Positions 1 through 7,441 are shown, counted from the stretch's first letter. The stretch: DNA of 7,441 nt from Bacteroidales bacterium UBA1266 (GCA_002308135.1 DBVK01000011.1:12678-20118); one strand, 5' to 3'. Program-made: numbers and translations. Notes: generated by a model from the sequence alone, not told the origin.

Positions 1-345
1 AATGGGGAAATAGGTATCCCTCAGGCGTATAAGGCCGTCTGTAATCACCCCGAACTCCGGATGCAACGTAGGTTCCCCGTTGCCGGAATAGGTGATACTG
101 TCCGGGACAGTCCCCTTTCCCTTCAATTGGCGCATGAACTCCTCCATCACAGGAAGCATGTCGGCCGCCTTGTGCAGCAGGGAGTAATCCACCTCCTTGG
201 TTTTGCCCCAGCCGCATTCACAGTATATGCAGTTGAAGGTACAGAGCTTGATGTTTTTAGGCAACAGATTGATACCCAAAGAACAGCCCAGCCTGCGACT
301 GTGAATGGGTCCGAAAATAATATCGTTGAATAAGATACCTGACAT
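1..345 (-). CDS. Radical SAM protein, TYW1-like/COG0731 type, N-terminal part (cut by left edge)
   Basis: The first 115 residues of a radical SAM enzyme are visible, reading from the ATG at 345-343 off the left edge with no stop. The cluster motif is CTFNCIYC, with Cys35, Cys39 and Cys42 in the CxxxCxxC spacing that binds the 4Fe-4S cluster and S-adenosylmethionine; a fourth cysteine follows at residue 44 (CEC). Before it is GPIHSRRLGCSLGINLL (residues 12-28), and GNGEPTLHPEF (88-98) is the GGE-type strand that contacts SAM. This order is typical of the Fe-S oxidoreductases grouped as COG0731, related to the tRNA wyosine enzyme TYW1. The substrate of bacterial members is not known to me, so no reaction is assigned. 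The start lies 58 bases after the stop of the giant gene on the same strand, with no terminator-like hairpin between them, so cotranscription is likely. The upstream bases are A/T-rich with no clear Shine-Dalgarno site. The class is secure; the exact family needs the missing C-terminus. Confidence 0.9.
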   Translation of the reverse strand, partial: MSGILFNDIIFGPIHSRRLGCSLGINLLPKNIKLCTFNCIYCECGWGKTKEVDYSLLHKAADMLPVMEEFMRQLKGKGTVPDSITYSGNGEPTLHPEFGVITDGLIRLRDTYFPI

Positions 346-403
346 AATCTTTGTGTTTACCAATTAACTGTTAAAATCCATTGTATCATCCGTCTCTTCT
401 TTT

Positions 404-3400
404 TCACTCCTCCTCTGCCGCCTCCGGTGAAACCCAGGCGTGTTTCGCCAGGAATTTTTTCTTGACACCCAATGAGGCGATTTTGTACTGGTAGGCCGAT
501 TTGCCCTTTTCCGCGGACAGCACACGCTTTTTCTGCGGCGTTTCCTTAATCGCCTTATTGAAATCCGCATTAGAGGACAAGCCTTCCATGGACGTGCCGT
601 AATAGCGGAAGAAAAACCACTCCCCTTCTATCTCATAATACATCTGCAGTATGGTGCGGTTACTCTTCTTCTGAATCTCCACTATACCGGGTACATAACG
701 GTTCACCTCTTTTTTGCCGCAAACGGCAAGGCCAATGTTGTTCCCTTTACTGACAAAAGCCTTGGACGCCTGATCCCAATCGAAGGCCAGGTCGGCAAAG
801 ACAAAGTTGACAGCCAACGCTTTCGGCAGACGACGGAAAGAGGAAGAATGCACCAGCTCCGGATACACACGGTGGAATTCAGCAGGCCCCAATATGGTCA
901 GCAAGGCTTGCTGGTAGTTCGTGTTGTCAACGATGGATATCCCTTCCAAGGAAGCATTGGCAATGGTGTTGGTCATCAAGCGCATGCACTCCTCATTGAA
1001 ATAGAAATCCAACGAAGCGGCCAATTGGATGACGGCCGAATCCTCCCGCATATAATGTGAAACGGTTCCCACCGGCAGGAACTCCATACGTCCGAAATTG
1101 GTGCCGAGGTTCAGTTTGCCTTCGCCCTGCGAGAAACAGCGGTTCGCATACATGCGCATGATGTTACCGCCAACCGTCTCATCCTCCAGTCTTTCCTTGG
1201 AAGCAACCACAAAAGCCTCCGCATCCTTGTTGTAGACAAGGTAGCCCTGGGCATTCACGTATTCCGGACTGTTGATGGGATTTTTCGCACGGGCAAAAGC
1301 AGTGAACACCTTTCCGGTCTTGGTGTTGGAGGCTATCGCAGCCACCACGCGGCGGTTGTCCACGTCTTTGGTCGAGGAATCTATGGGAATCAGCACATTA
1401 TAGGGATCTATCTCACCTTTGTAGCGGATGGCGGGATACTGCACCGTATCGCAATGATGTATGGGATTCACACCACCCTTGAACTCCAGGAACTCCCGTT
1501 CGGCATACAAGGTCACCTTGCCGTAAAATCCAAAATAAGGGTTGAGGGTGAAATCCGCCTCTTTGGCGATTTCGCCGCGTCCTCGTGTCAAGCCGTTGTG
1601 GGCGGACCAGATGGTGTCCATGTGAATCTTGTGCTCCACCTTGTTCTCGTCCACATAATTGTAATCACCCATGGCCCGGTACCAGGTTCGGGAAGCGATG
1701 TGCGCTGTCGCATTGAAAACCTCATGATACTGGGTCTCTGTATTGGCCAGTATTCTGGCCTGCTCCAAGGGATGGATTTCGGCATCCTTTCCGATTTTCA
1801 CTATACCCTTGTAAGGGAAGATCGCCGCATCAGCCACTTCGATAAAGCGAACCCCCTCCGCCACGATTTCGTAATCCCGCATTGCATACACCGCTCTGGT
1901 GGTGGTGAATTGCAGTCCGCCTTGGGATTTTTTCATGGAAACCAGCTCGTTACCCTCAGACTTCATGGCATACAAATCCTTGATCGCTGTGGACGGGATA
2001 TCCACATCCGCATAGGGATCCTCGTATTTGAAGGCAAGTTTTTCCTCATTCACCAGCCAGTCAAACTCACTGGAATAGGTATAGAACTGATTGATGGGCA
2101 TTTCCACTTTCGTCGCACCGCTGTTGGATTTAAAATGACCGATAGGGGTTCCGAAATCAATATGGCCGGTATGGTTCGTCGTTTGGATGAAATAGTTATC
2201 CGTTGCCGAATCCCTGAGACGGAAAGCCATGTTGTCGCTCTTCATCTCGTGATGATAATAGCGGTAATCGTCGCTTTCCATCTCCGCATTGCGGTATTTC
2301 ATCTTACCCGCTGCCCTCACCCCTTTGGAGGACATGGTCATGTAGCCGTCCAGGGTGGCCTCGTGAAATGCCACAAAAGGAGCTTTGCGGTTTTCCAGAC
2401 GCATCACATCCTGGTAAGGAAGCCACAAGGCGTTCACGTGCTTGGCCGTGATTGGAGGGAATTCCGTGCCGCCCCCTTGCGCCGTCACCTCGTATGTGTC
2501 AAAATCCGCCCGCATGGAATCCAGGAAAAAGAGCATGTTCTTGCCTTCACCATGGGAAACGACATAGTCCACACCGCCTGTGCAGCGCAAACCGAGGTTG
2601 CTCAAATCGATTTTTCCAGTGAAACTCCCCACCCCGTTATAGGCCGGCAATCCGTCCTGTTCCGTGTGGTAGACAAAACCCAGGGAAAAGTCCGGACGCA
2701 CTTTCAGCGGCTTGTGCAATTCGGGGAAAATGCCGTCCGAATACAGGTAGCCGTTGAACAGCAGGGAATCCGTATTGTAGTTGTCCAAGTGGGTGATGGT
2801 AAACTGCTCCACCGCAAAATAAAAACGGTTACGGTCGTACACCTTGTTATAGACATAATCGTGGTCATAATAGACCTTCCCCGGCTGACGGCTCTCAAAA
2901 TAAGGGTATTTGGGCATGGGCAAGGTGCTGGATTTGTTGTTAGGCTCATCCACATACAACACCCCATTGATGTCCTCCACATAAGAGCGTACCCGTTTCA
3001 ATGGGTATTCCCCCCTCATGTTGGGATCCAGGCTTTTGTCCTCGACATAAAACACCATGGAGTCAATGACCACAAAATCAAAATTGAAATGATCATAAGA
3101 AAATCTGCAATTGGTGACCCAGAAGTCAAACAAACCTGCCTCCACCTTTCCATGGAACAGGAAATCCCGGTTTTTCTGCATGGTTATTTTCTTTCCCGTA
3201 GGGAAAACCGTCACAATCTGGGTATCGCTCACAATAACCATGTCCAGCCCTAAAATCGTAAGGTCATTGTTCAGCAGGCTGAGGGTGGCGTTCGGCTTAC
3301 CACCGGCCACCAGGGAGCGGAACTGCAATATGTCGTAATCCTTCCTTTTGGTTTCGTTCAACAGGTAGTTGCCCAGTTTCTGTTTATATACAATGGTATC

Positions 3401-4921
3401 CGTCAGCATGTTGTAATCGATAAAACCGCCTTCGGCCAAACGGAAAAGCAGGCTGCGCACATCGTCTTTGGAATAGTTGAAGAAATCCACTATATCGTTC
3501 AAGCTGCCGCGTTTCACCTTATGCTGGCGGAAGAACTCGTACAAGGTGAACAGCGGGTTCACCTCCGACATGCCCCTGAATTTATCGGTTCTGCCTGCTT
3601 CAAAAAAATTTGCGGACTCGAATACCGCCAACTGGGATTCCACCGTACCCGGCAGGGAAGTGAAATCCATAGCCGCCGTGTTCATGTCCCAATGTATGGC
3701 TTCTTCGTACATCTCCAGCTGATGGTAGGAATTGAAGAAAGGCATGCGCTGGGAGCCGTCCTTGCCGCGAATCAGCCACAAATCCTTTTTGGGCACATTG
3801 TACCGCAGCTGTATGGCGGAATGGTAGATGGAATCCTCCTCCACCTTGACGGAAACCGCGCAGAGCGAAGACTCTATATGCTGCGGCTTGAGCAAAAACG
3901 AAGTGGAGCGTCCAATCACCGCCGGCTTGCCTTCCCGGTAGAACACCAGTCTGGCCAGGTTGTCAGGCGTCCCCCTCCCCAAAAAACGGTTGCCCCGCAC
4001 AAACACGCCGCCTATATAATCCACGTTCTCATACAATCCGTGTATCAGAATGTTCTCGTCATAGGAGGTGAAGCGCGGATAGGTCGCGCTCTCCTCCGTG
4101 AAAGCGGTGTTGATCGCCTTATCCTCCAGTTTGCCCAGCTGGGGTTTGGCAAAATAGCGAAAATCGTAATACAGCACATCGTCAATGGCGATGTTCGGCG
4201 CCTTCAGGGAAACAGCATAGGTTTTCAGCTCCACATAGATCTCATTGGGGGCCAAGCCGGCACGTATCCAGTCCACCACCCCTTCCTTGCCTACAAATTT
4301 CTGACTGACAGGATTATAATAACCGCTTGTCTGATGAATGACCACACTGTCCTTGCCGTTGGTTCCCACCAAATCCAGGTAAGGGAAAACCACTTTGGCT
4401 ATGCTGTCACAGACAAAACGATAGTTCATGCTGTTGCGGGCGTACCAATGCACCGAAGAGGTGAAGGTGTTGAGTTCCAGCTCCTCCACTATTTTGGCAT
4501 AGCGCTGCATCATTTCGGCGAATTGGTTGGAGGAACGGCCGATAAAAAAGGCGACGGACTTGTGGAAGCCCTGCTCCTGCGTTTTGTCCGGCATGCTTTC
4601 CACAAACGTATGGTAGGTGCGAATCAAAGCGTTGAAATGAGGAAAAGGCTTCCAGCGTTTTTTCAGCATCTGATTGGACAAATCCAAAAAGGCCTGTTGC
4701 TGTGCCACCGACCATTCCGGCCAATGCTCCGCAAAAAACGCGCAGAGGGAGTCCGCACTCTTGCTGTAGGATTTGCTGACAGCTTGCAGAAACACTGTCA
4801 TTTCCGCCACAGTGCTGTCCGTATTGGATGAGAATTTTTTCACTGTCTGCGACTGCGCCCCCACCGGTGTCACCGCCGCAAGTCCTGTCATCAGGAGGAT
4901 ATAGCAAAGGATTGTCCGCAT
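404..4921 (-). CDS. Giant exported protein of unknown function (1505 aa)
   Basis: The gene encodes 1505 residues, ATG to TGA. The N-terminus is a signal peptide: MRTILCYILLMTGLAAVTPVGAQ, with likely cleavage after Ala22 (VGA|Q). I see no lipobox and no further obvious membrane span, so it should be periplasmic or at the outer membrane. Residues about 35-180 look mainly helical. Residues 470-520 resemble a winged helix (SLNDIVDFFNYSKDDV, then LLFRLAEGGFIDY). From about 540 to 1310 the chain is rich in short alternating strands with aromatic and acidic residues, for example FDFVVIDSMVFYV (615-627), SEFDWLVNEEKLAFKY (951-966) and AEGVRFIEVADAAIFP (1021-1036). The last 200 residues end in a lysine-rich stretch and EAAEEE; no type IX secretion C-terminal domain is evident. 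I recognise the general look from unannotated proteins of about this size in Bacteroidota but can name no domain. A repetitive beta scaffold of the OstA/LptA or AsmA/TamB kind is a guess only. The start is supported by the signal peptide and by the A-rich stretch just upstream. Confidence 0.93.
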   Translation of the reverse strand: MRTILCYILLMTGLAAVTPVGAQSQTVKKFSSNTDSTVAEMTVFLQAVSKSYSKSADSLCAFFAEHWPEWSVAQQQAFLDLSNQMLKKRWKPFPHFNALIRTYHTFVESMPDKTQEQGFHKSVAFFIGRSSNQFAEMMQRYAKIVEELELNTFTSSVHWYARNSMNYRFVCDSIAKVVFPYLDLVGTNGKDSVVIHQTSGYYNPVSQKFVGKEGVVDWIRAGLAPNEIYVELKTYAVSLKAPNIAIDDVLYYDFRYFAKPQLGKLEDKAINTAFTEESATYPRFTSYDENILIHGLYENVDYIGGVFVRGNRFLGRGTPDNLARLVFYREGKPAVIGRSTSFLLKPQHIESSLCAVSVKVEEDSIYHSAIQLRYNVPKKDLWLIRGKDGSQRMPFFNSYHQLEMYEEAIHWDMNTAAMDFTSLPGTVESQLAVFESANFFEAGRTDKFRGMSEVNPLFTLYEFFRQHKVKRGSLNDIVDFFNYSKDDVRSLLFRLAEGGFIDYNMLTDTIVYKQKLGNYLLNETKRKDYDILQFRSLVAGGKPNATLSLLNNDLTILGLDMVIVSDTQIVTVFPTGKKITMQKNRDFLFHGKVEAGLFDFWVTNCRFSYDHFNFDFVVIDSMVFYVEDKSLDPNMRGEYPLKRVRSYVEDINGVLYVDEPNNKSSTLPMPKYPYFESRQPGKVYYDHDYVYNKVYDRNRFYFAVEQFTITHLDNYNTDSLLFNGYLYSDGIFPELHKPLKVRPDFSLGFVYHTEQDGLPAYNGVGSFTGKIDLSNLGLRCTGGVDYVVSHGEGKNMLFFLDSMRADFDTYEVTAQGGGTEFPPITAKHVNALWLPYQDVMRLENRKAPFVAFHEATLDGYMTMSSKGVRAAGKMKYRNAEMESDDYRYYHHEMKSDNMAFRLRDSATDNYFIQTTNHTGHIDFGTPIGHFKSNSGATKVEMPINQFYTYSSEFDWLVNEEKLAFKYEDPYADVDIPSTAIKDLYAMKSEGNELVSMKKSQGGLQFTTTRAVYAMRDYEIVAEGVRFIEVADAAIFPYKGIVKIGKDAEIHPLEQARILANTETQYHEVFNATAHIASRTWYRAMGDYNYVDENKVEHKIHMDTIWSAHNGLTRGRGEIAKEADFTLNPYFGFYGKVTLYAEREFLEFKGGVNPIHHCDTVQYPAIRYKGEIDPYNVLIPIDSSTKDVDNRRVVAAIASNTKTGKVFTAFARAKNPINSPEYVNAQGYLVYNKDAEAFVVASKERLEDETVGGNIMRMYANRCFSQGEGKLNLGTNFGRMEFLPVGTVSHYMREDSAVIQLAASLDFYFNEECMRLMTNTIANASLEGISIVDNTNYQQALLTILGPAEFHRVYPELVHSSSFRRLPKALAVNFVFADLAFDWDQASKAFVSKGNNIGLAVCGKKEVNRYVPGIVEIQKKSNRTILQMYYEIEGEWFFFRYYGTSMEGLSSNADFNKAIKETPQKKRVLSAEKGKSAYQYKIASLGVKKKFLAKHAWVSPEAAEEE

Positions 4922-4922
4922 G

Positions 4923-4930
4923 TTTTTTTT
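4923..4930 (-). promoter_or_regulatory. A8 tract just upstream of the giant gene's start (probable translation-initiation region)
   Basis: On the coding strand eight adenines sit directly before C-ATG of the giant gene. No Shine-Dalgarno core is present. Bacteroidota often begin translation without one and favour A-rich bases before the start, so this tract supports the ATG at 4921. The role is inferred from that general preference. Confidence 0.4.
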
Positions 4931-4951
4931 CGTATATTGATATTATGTAAC

Positions 4952-5014
4952 GCACAAAAGGGGCGGAATCGTGTGTGAAATCCGGAATTAATTACAACTG
5001 TTCCGTCTTTGTGC
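4952..5014 (-). other. Imperfect inverted repeat / possible stem-loop before the giant gene
   Basis: On the transcribed strand GCACAAA (5014-5008) can pair with TTTGTGC (4958-4952), and CGGAA (5005-5001) with TTCCG (4968-4964). This gives an outer stem of 7 bp and an inner stem of 5 bp, split by an uneven internal loop (GA against CCCCT) and closed by a 32-base loop. No T-run follows, so it is not a classic intrinsic terminator. It lies in the 101-base gap between the DUF4292 gene and the giant gene and could be a leader structure, a processing site or chance. I could not pick out a convincing Bacteroidota promoter (TTTG and TAnnTTTG boxes) in this gap. Confidence 0.3.
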
Positions 5015-5022
5015 AAACGTCC

Positions 5023-5727
5023 TCACCATTTGACCAGGGTGTACCTGGGGGGAATGCGGAACGAGGTGGGGCCGGGCACGCCTGGCCGCACAGACTTCAA
5101 CTGCCATTTCAGCCGCTGGTCCGCCAAAGGGAACAGGAGTTCGGTTTCCAAAGGGAACAAAAGGGAAAGGGAATCGCCGCCGACTTTTTCATAGCCGCTG
5201 TAGTTCACTTCCACGGCCAAGGTGGAATCGGACAAAAACCATTGCGCCTTCTGCAGCAGGCCATTGGTATCCGTCTGCTGCCGTGGTGCCGGAGGAGTGG
5301 CCGCCAACAATCCCTGCAACATCTGGAAATCAAGCGGAAAACCCGTTCTCCTGCTCAAGGAAGCGTATGTCCCCTTCCAATAAGCGTCCTTCATGGGTAG
5401 CAGCACAAACACGCTGTCCGCACGAAGCAGCACGCGTACCAGTTCCATGCCCATTTTGCTAAGATGCACATATAGCAGGCTGTCTTTCGCAAGCACATAA
5501 AACACGGAGAAGCGCAAAGGGCTTTCATCGGAGGGCTGCCATTCCGCATTCCCCCGCGCCGAAAACCAAAAGGGAAGTTCCTGCCGGACAGGGCAAAAAT
5601 CCGTGTTTTCAACGGAATCCGCAATGGAAAGCGTATCGGAGACTCCGGTATAGGATTGGGCGGAAAGGCGGCCGGCCTGAAAACAGCAAAGCAACAGCCA
5701 TAACATGGCGCAAGCGCTACATCTCAT
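5023..5727 (-). CDS. DUF4292-family exported protein
   Basis: The product has 234 residues if started at 5727. It opens with a signal peptide: a short basic start, a hydrophobic core MLWLLLCCF (residues 8-16), and a likely cut at LSA|Q after residue 23. Cys14-Cys15 lie in the core, but the preceding LLL is a poor lipobox, so a soluble periplasmic product is slightly favoured over a lipoprotein. The mature part matches my memory of DUF4292 (Pfam), a Bacteroidota family: LPFWFSARGNAEW (51-63), KDSLLYVHLSKMGMELVRVL (81-100), then DSVFVL, and GFPLDFQMLQGLL (129-141). The family's function is unknown to me; it is envelope-associated. The chosen ATG overlaps the RSH gene by 11 bases, suggesting translational coupling. 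In-frame ATGs also exist at 5757 (10 residues longer, with GGAGG nine bases upstream), 5736 and 5706; 5727 gives the most ordinary signal peptide. The gene ends 101 bases before the giant gene. Confidence 0.85.
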   Translation of the reverse strand: MRCSACAMLWLLLCCFQAGRLSAQSYTGVSDTLSIADSVENTDFCPVRQELPFWFSARGNAEWQPSDESPLRFSVFYVLAKDSLLYVHLSKMGMELVRVLLRADSVFVLLPMKDAYWKGTYASLSRRTGFPLDFQMLQGLLAATPPAPRQQTDTNGLLQKAQWFLSDSTLAVEVNYSGYEKVGGDSLSLLFPLETELLFPLADQRLKWQLKSVRPGVPGPTSFRIPPRYTLVKW

Positions 5728-7441
5728 GGCGTGCATACGAATTGATACGTTCGACATTCCGAATGCCCTCCACTTTTCTCAAACGGTCAATCAGTTCATT
5801 GAGTGTACTGAGGTTCTGCACATACAGCATGATGCTCCCCTCGAACACCCCTTCGGAGGTCTCAAAATGAATGGAGCGGCAGTTCACCTTGAAATCCTGG
5901 TATAGGATCTGCATCACCTCGCTGACCAGGCCTTTCTTGTCAAAACCGTTGATACGTATGCCGGTCAGGAAGTCTATGTTCTGGGCATCCTTGCTCCATT
6001 TGGCCTTCACGATGTTCTTGCCCATCTTCGCCATCATCTGGCGCGCTTCCGGGCAATTGGTGCGATGCACCACGATTTCATGGTCCGATTTGCGTATGCC
6101 GATGACAGAATCCCCGGCTATGGGATTGCAGCATTTGGCCACCGTCTGCTGTATGTTCTTCATGTCCCGGTCCAGCAGCATGGAGGCCGGATTGCGCTTC
6201 ATGCGCTTGCGGACAAAGGCTTCCATGGAAAAAACATAATGTATCCTTCGGGCCAGGTTTTGTCCGCCGTTCCACAAGGTGTGGTAGATTTTATACAGGT
6301 AGCTCCAACGCGAGAAACAGCGTTTCACCTTGGCTTCGGTCACATTGCCGTTGTAAACCTCTTCGTACAGGTCCACCCTTTCGTCAATGCCGAGAAAATC
6401 CTTGAGGCGGCGCACCGACACCCGGTCAAACTCCACGTCCAGTTTCTTGAAGTACGCCTGCAGTTTCCGCTTGCCCTCTTCCAGCTTGGCATCCTTCTGT
6501 AGCGCCAAAGCTTCGGAAATTTTAATCTGCGCCAAAGCGGTTCGCGCCATCTGCAGCCAGCCATCGTGCACCATCTGCTTGGTGGACGTAATCACCTCCA
6601 CCTGGTCTCCGCTCTTGAGCGCATACTGCACCGGCACCAGCTTGTTGTTCACCTTGGCTCCTATACAATGGCTGCCAATGTCCTCACTGATGCTATAGGC
6701 GAAATCCAACACGGTAGCCCCCAGGGGCATGGTATGGAATTCCCCTTTGGGGGTATATACGTATATCTCCTTGGAGAAGAGATTCATCTGCACTTTCGAA
6801 ATCAGTTCGTTGGAGGGAGCCTCCCGCTGGTTCTGCAACACATACTTCACCTGCTGCAGCCATTCGTCTATGCCTTCCTGGGAAATATCCGTGGAAGTGG
6901 CATTCTCCTTGTACAGCCAATGGGCCGCAATGCCGTTCTCCGCAATGGCGTCCATCTGTTTGGAGCGTATCTGCACCTCCACCCAACGACCTACCGGATT
7001 ATGCTCCGTCGGATTGCTCATCACTGTGATATGCAGCGCCTGGTAACCGTTGGCCTTGGGAATGGAAATCCAGTCACGCAATCGTTCCGTGTTCGGACGG
7101 TAGACATCCGTCACCAGGGAATACACCGTCCAGCATTCCGATTTTGCGTGTTCTGTGTTGACATCCACAATAATACGTATGGCAAACAAATCGTAGACCT
7201 CTTCAAAGGGGATTTGTTTCCTGCTCATTTTCTGCCAAATGGAGTAGATGGATTTGACACGGTAGATGATTTCGCACTTGATGCCGCTTTCATCCATACG
7301 TTGCTGTATGGGGCGGATAAAATCCTGGATGAACTGCTGACGCTGCGGCTCTGTTTCCCGAAGCTTCTGCTCTATAAAAGCAAAACTGCCCGGATCCTGG
7401 TAGCGCATGCACAAATCCTCCAATTCGCTTTTAATAACATT
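5717..7441 (-). CDS. relA: RelA/SpoT homologue, (p)ppGpp synthetase (probably bifunctional), C-terminal 574 residues
   Basis: The frame is open to the right edge, so the first residue seen (Asn, 7441-7439) is internal. By alignment with E. coli RelA, about 170-200 N-terminal residues, including the HD hydrolase domain, lie outside. Numbering from the edge, the synthetase domain spans about 50-180: RVKSIYSIWQK (61-71), YDLFAIRI (83-90), RLRDW (120-124), NGYQALH (131-137) and EVQIRS (155-160), whose Glu155 matches the catalytic Glu335 of E. coli RelA. RLRD fits the basic RxKD motif of bifunctional Rel/SpoT enzymes rather than the acidic motif of RelA. A TGS domain follows (about 224-286), then a helical region, the cysteine/zinc-finger domain with CC (437-438), His459 and Cys463, and a C-terminal ACT domain (about 490-568). 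It transfers pyrophosphate from ATP to GTP/GDP as the stringent-response alarmone and probably senses stalled ribosomes. Oddities: Ser252 replaces the TGS histidine and Tyr60 replaces a conserved glycine. Hydrolase activity cannot be judged from this window. Confidence 0.95.
   Translation of the reverse strand, partial: NVIKSELEDLCMRYQDPGSFAFIEQKLRETEPQRQQFIQDFIRPIQQRMDESGIKCEIIYRVKSIYSIWQKMSRKQIPFEEVYDLFAIRIIVDVNTEHAKSECWTVYSLVTDVYRPNTERLRDWISIPKANGYQALHITVMSNPTEHNPVGRWVEVQIRSKQMDAIAENGIAAHWLYKENATSTDISQEGIDEWLQQVKYVLQNQREAPSNELISKVQMNLFSKEIYVYTPKGEFHTMPLGATVLDFAYSISEDIGSHCIGAKVNNKLVPVQYALKSGDQVEVITSTKQMVHDGWLQMARTALAQIKISEALALQKDAKLEEGKRKLQAYFKKLDVEFDRVSVRRLKDFLGIDERVDLYEEVYNGNVTEAKVKRCFSRWSYLYKIYHTLWNGGQNLARRIHYVFSMEAFVRKRMKRNPASMLLDRDMKNIQQTVAKCCNPIAGDSVIGIRKSDHEIVVHRTNCPEARQMMAKMGKNIVKAKWSKDAQNIDFLTGIRINGFDKKGLVSEVMQILYQDFKVNCRSIHFETSEGVFEGSIMLYVQNLSTLNELIDRLRKVEGIRNVERINSYARHEM

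Noticed and set aside
364..374. An 11-base palindrome (TTAACTGTTAA) between the giant gene and the radical SAM gene
   Set aside because: It is short, AT-rich and has no matching copy nearby. It could be an operator, but chance is equally likely, and it is too weak for a terminator.
364..570. A 68-codon arginine-rich minus-strand frame overlapping the 3' end of the giant gene
   Set aside because: It is a frame-shifted reading of the lysine-rich end of the giant gene and has no independent support.
1454..3253. A 599-codon open frame on the plus strand inside the giant gene, and a similar 436-codon one at 3521-4831
   Set aside because: Both are in exact codon register opposite the giant gene. 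Stops in that register need the sense codons TTA, CTA or TCA, which are scarce here, so long antisense frames arise by codon usage. Their translations are rich in His, Arg, Gly and Val without recognisable motifs, while the minus strand encodes an intact signal-peptide protein.
4407..4955. A 182-codon minus-strand frame starting upstream of the giant gene
   Set aside because: It overlaps the giant gene's 5' end in another frame, gives a low-complexity product without motifs, and would displace a well-formed signal peptide.
4922..5022. A Bacteroidota-type promoter before the giant gene
   Set aside because: TTTG-like boxes exist, but none has a TAnnTTTG box at the expected 19-21 base spacing, so no promoter is called.
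7421..7423. A possible TTG start for the RSH gene
   Set aside because: The frame stays open to the right edge and the upstream codons (N V I K S E) continue into LEDLCMRY, the usual linker after the hydrolase domain. The gene is cut by the window, not started here.

Overview
The window looks like chromosomal core DNA from a member of the Bacteroidota, most likely Bacteroidales. The signs are the wording of the RelA/SpoT-type protein (RLRDW, PKANGYQALH), a DUF4292-type exported protein, a giant exported protein of a type I associate with this phylum, and starts preceded by A-rich stretches rather than clear Shine-Dalgarno sites. By eye the base composition is roughly balanced. No mobile element, tRNA, rRNA or CRISPR array was seen.

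All four genes lie on the minus strand and read from right to left. (1) 7441-5717 is the C-terminal three quarters of a long RelA/SpoT homologue (RSH), cut by the right edge. (2) 5727-5023 is a DUF4292-family exported protein whose start overlaps the end of the RSH gene. (3) After 101 bases holding a possible stem-loop and an A8 tract, 4921-404 encodes a 1505-residue exported protein without a domain I can name. (4) After 58 bases, 345-1 is the N-terminal 115 residues of a radical SAM protein of the TYW1-like (COG0731) type, cut by the left edge.

The same direction, the overlap and the short gaps suggest one transcription unit, or a unit with an internal start before the giant gene. The RSH protein would make and probably break down (p)ppGpp in the cytoplasm. 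The next two products carry signal peptides and should act in the periplasm or at the outer membrane. The radical SAM protein is cytoplasmic. A shared pathway is not shown by the sequence; the arrangement only makes co-expression plausible.

No obviously new system (defence, mobile or biosynthetic) is visible. The items most worth a second look are the unassigned 1505-residue exported protein and a substitution in the RSH TGS domain at the position of the tRNA-sensing histidine.
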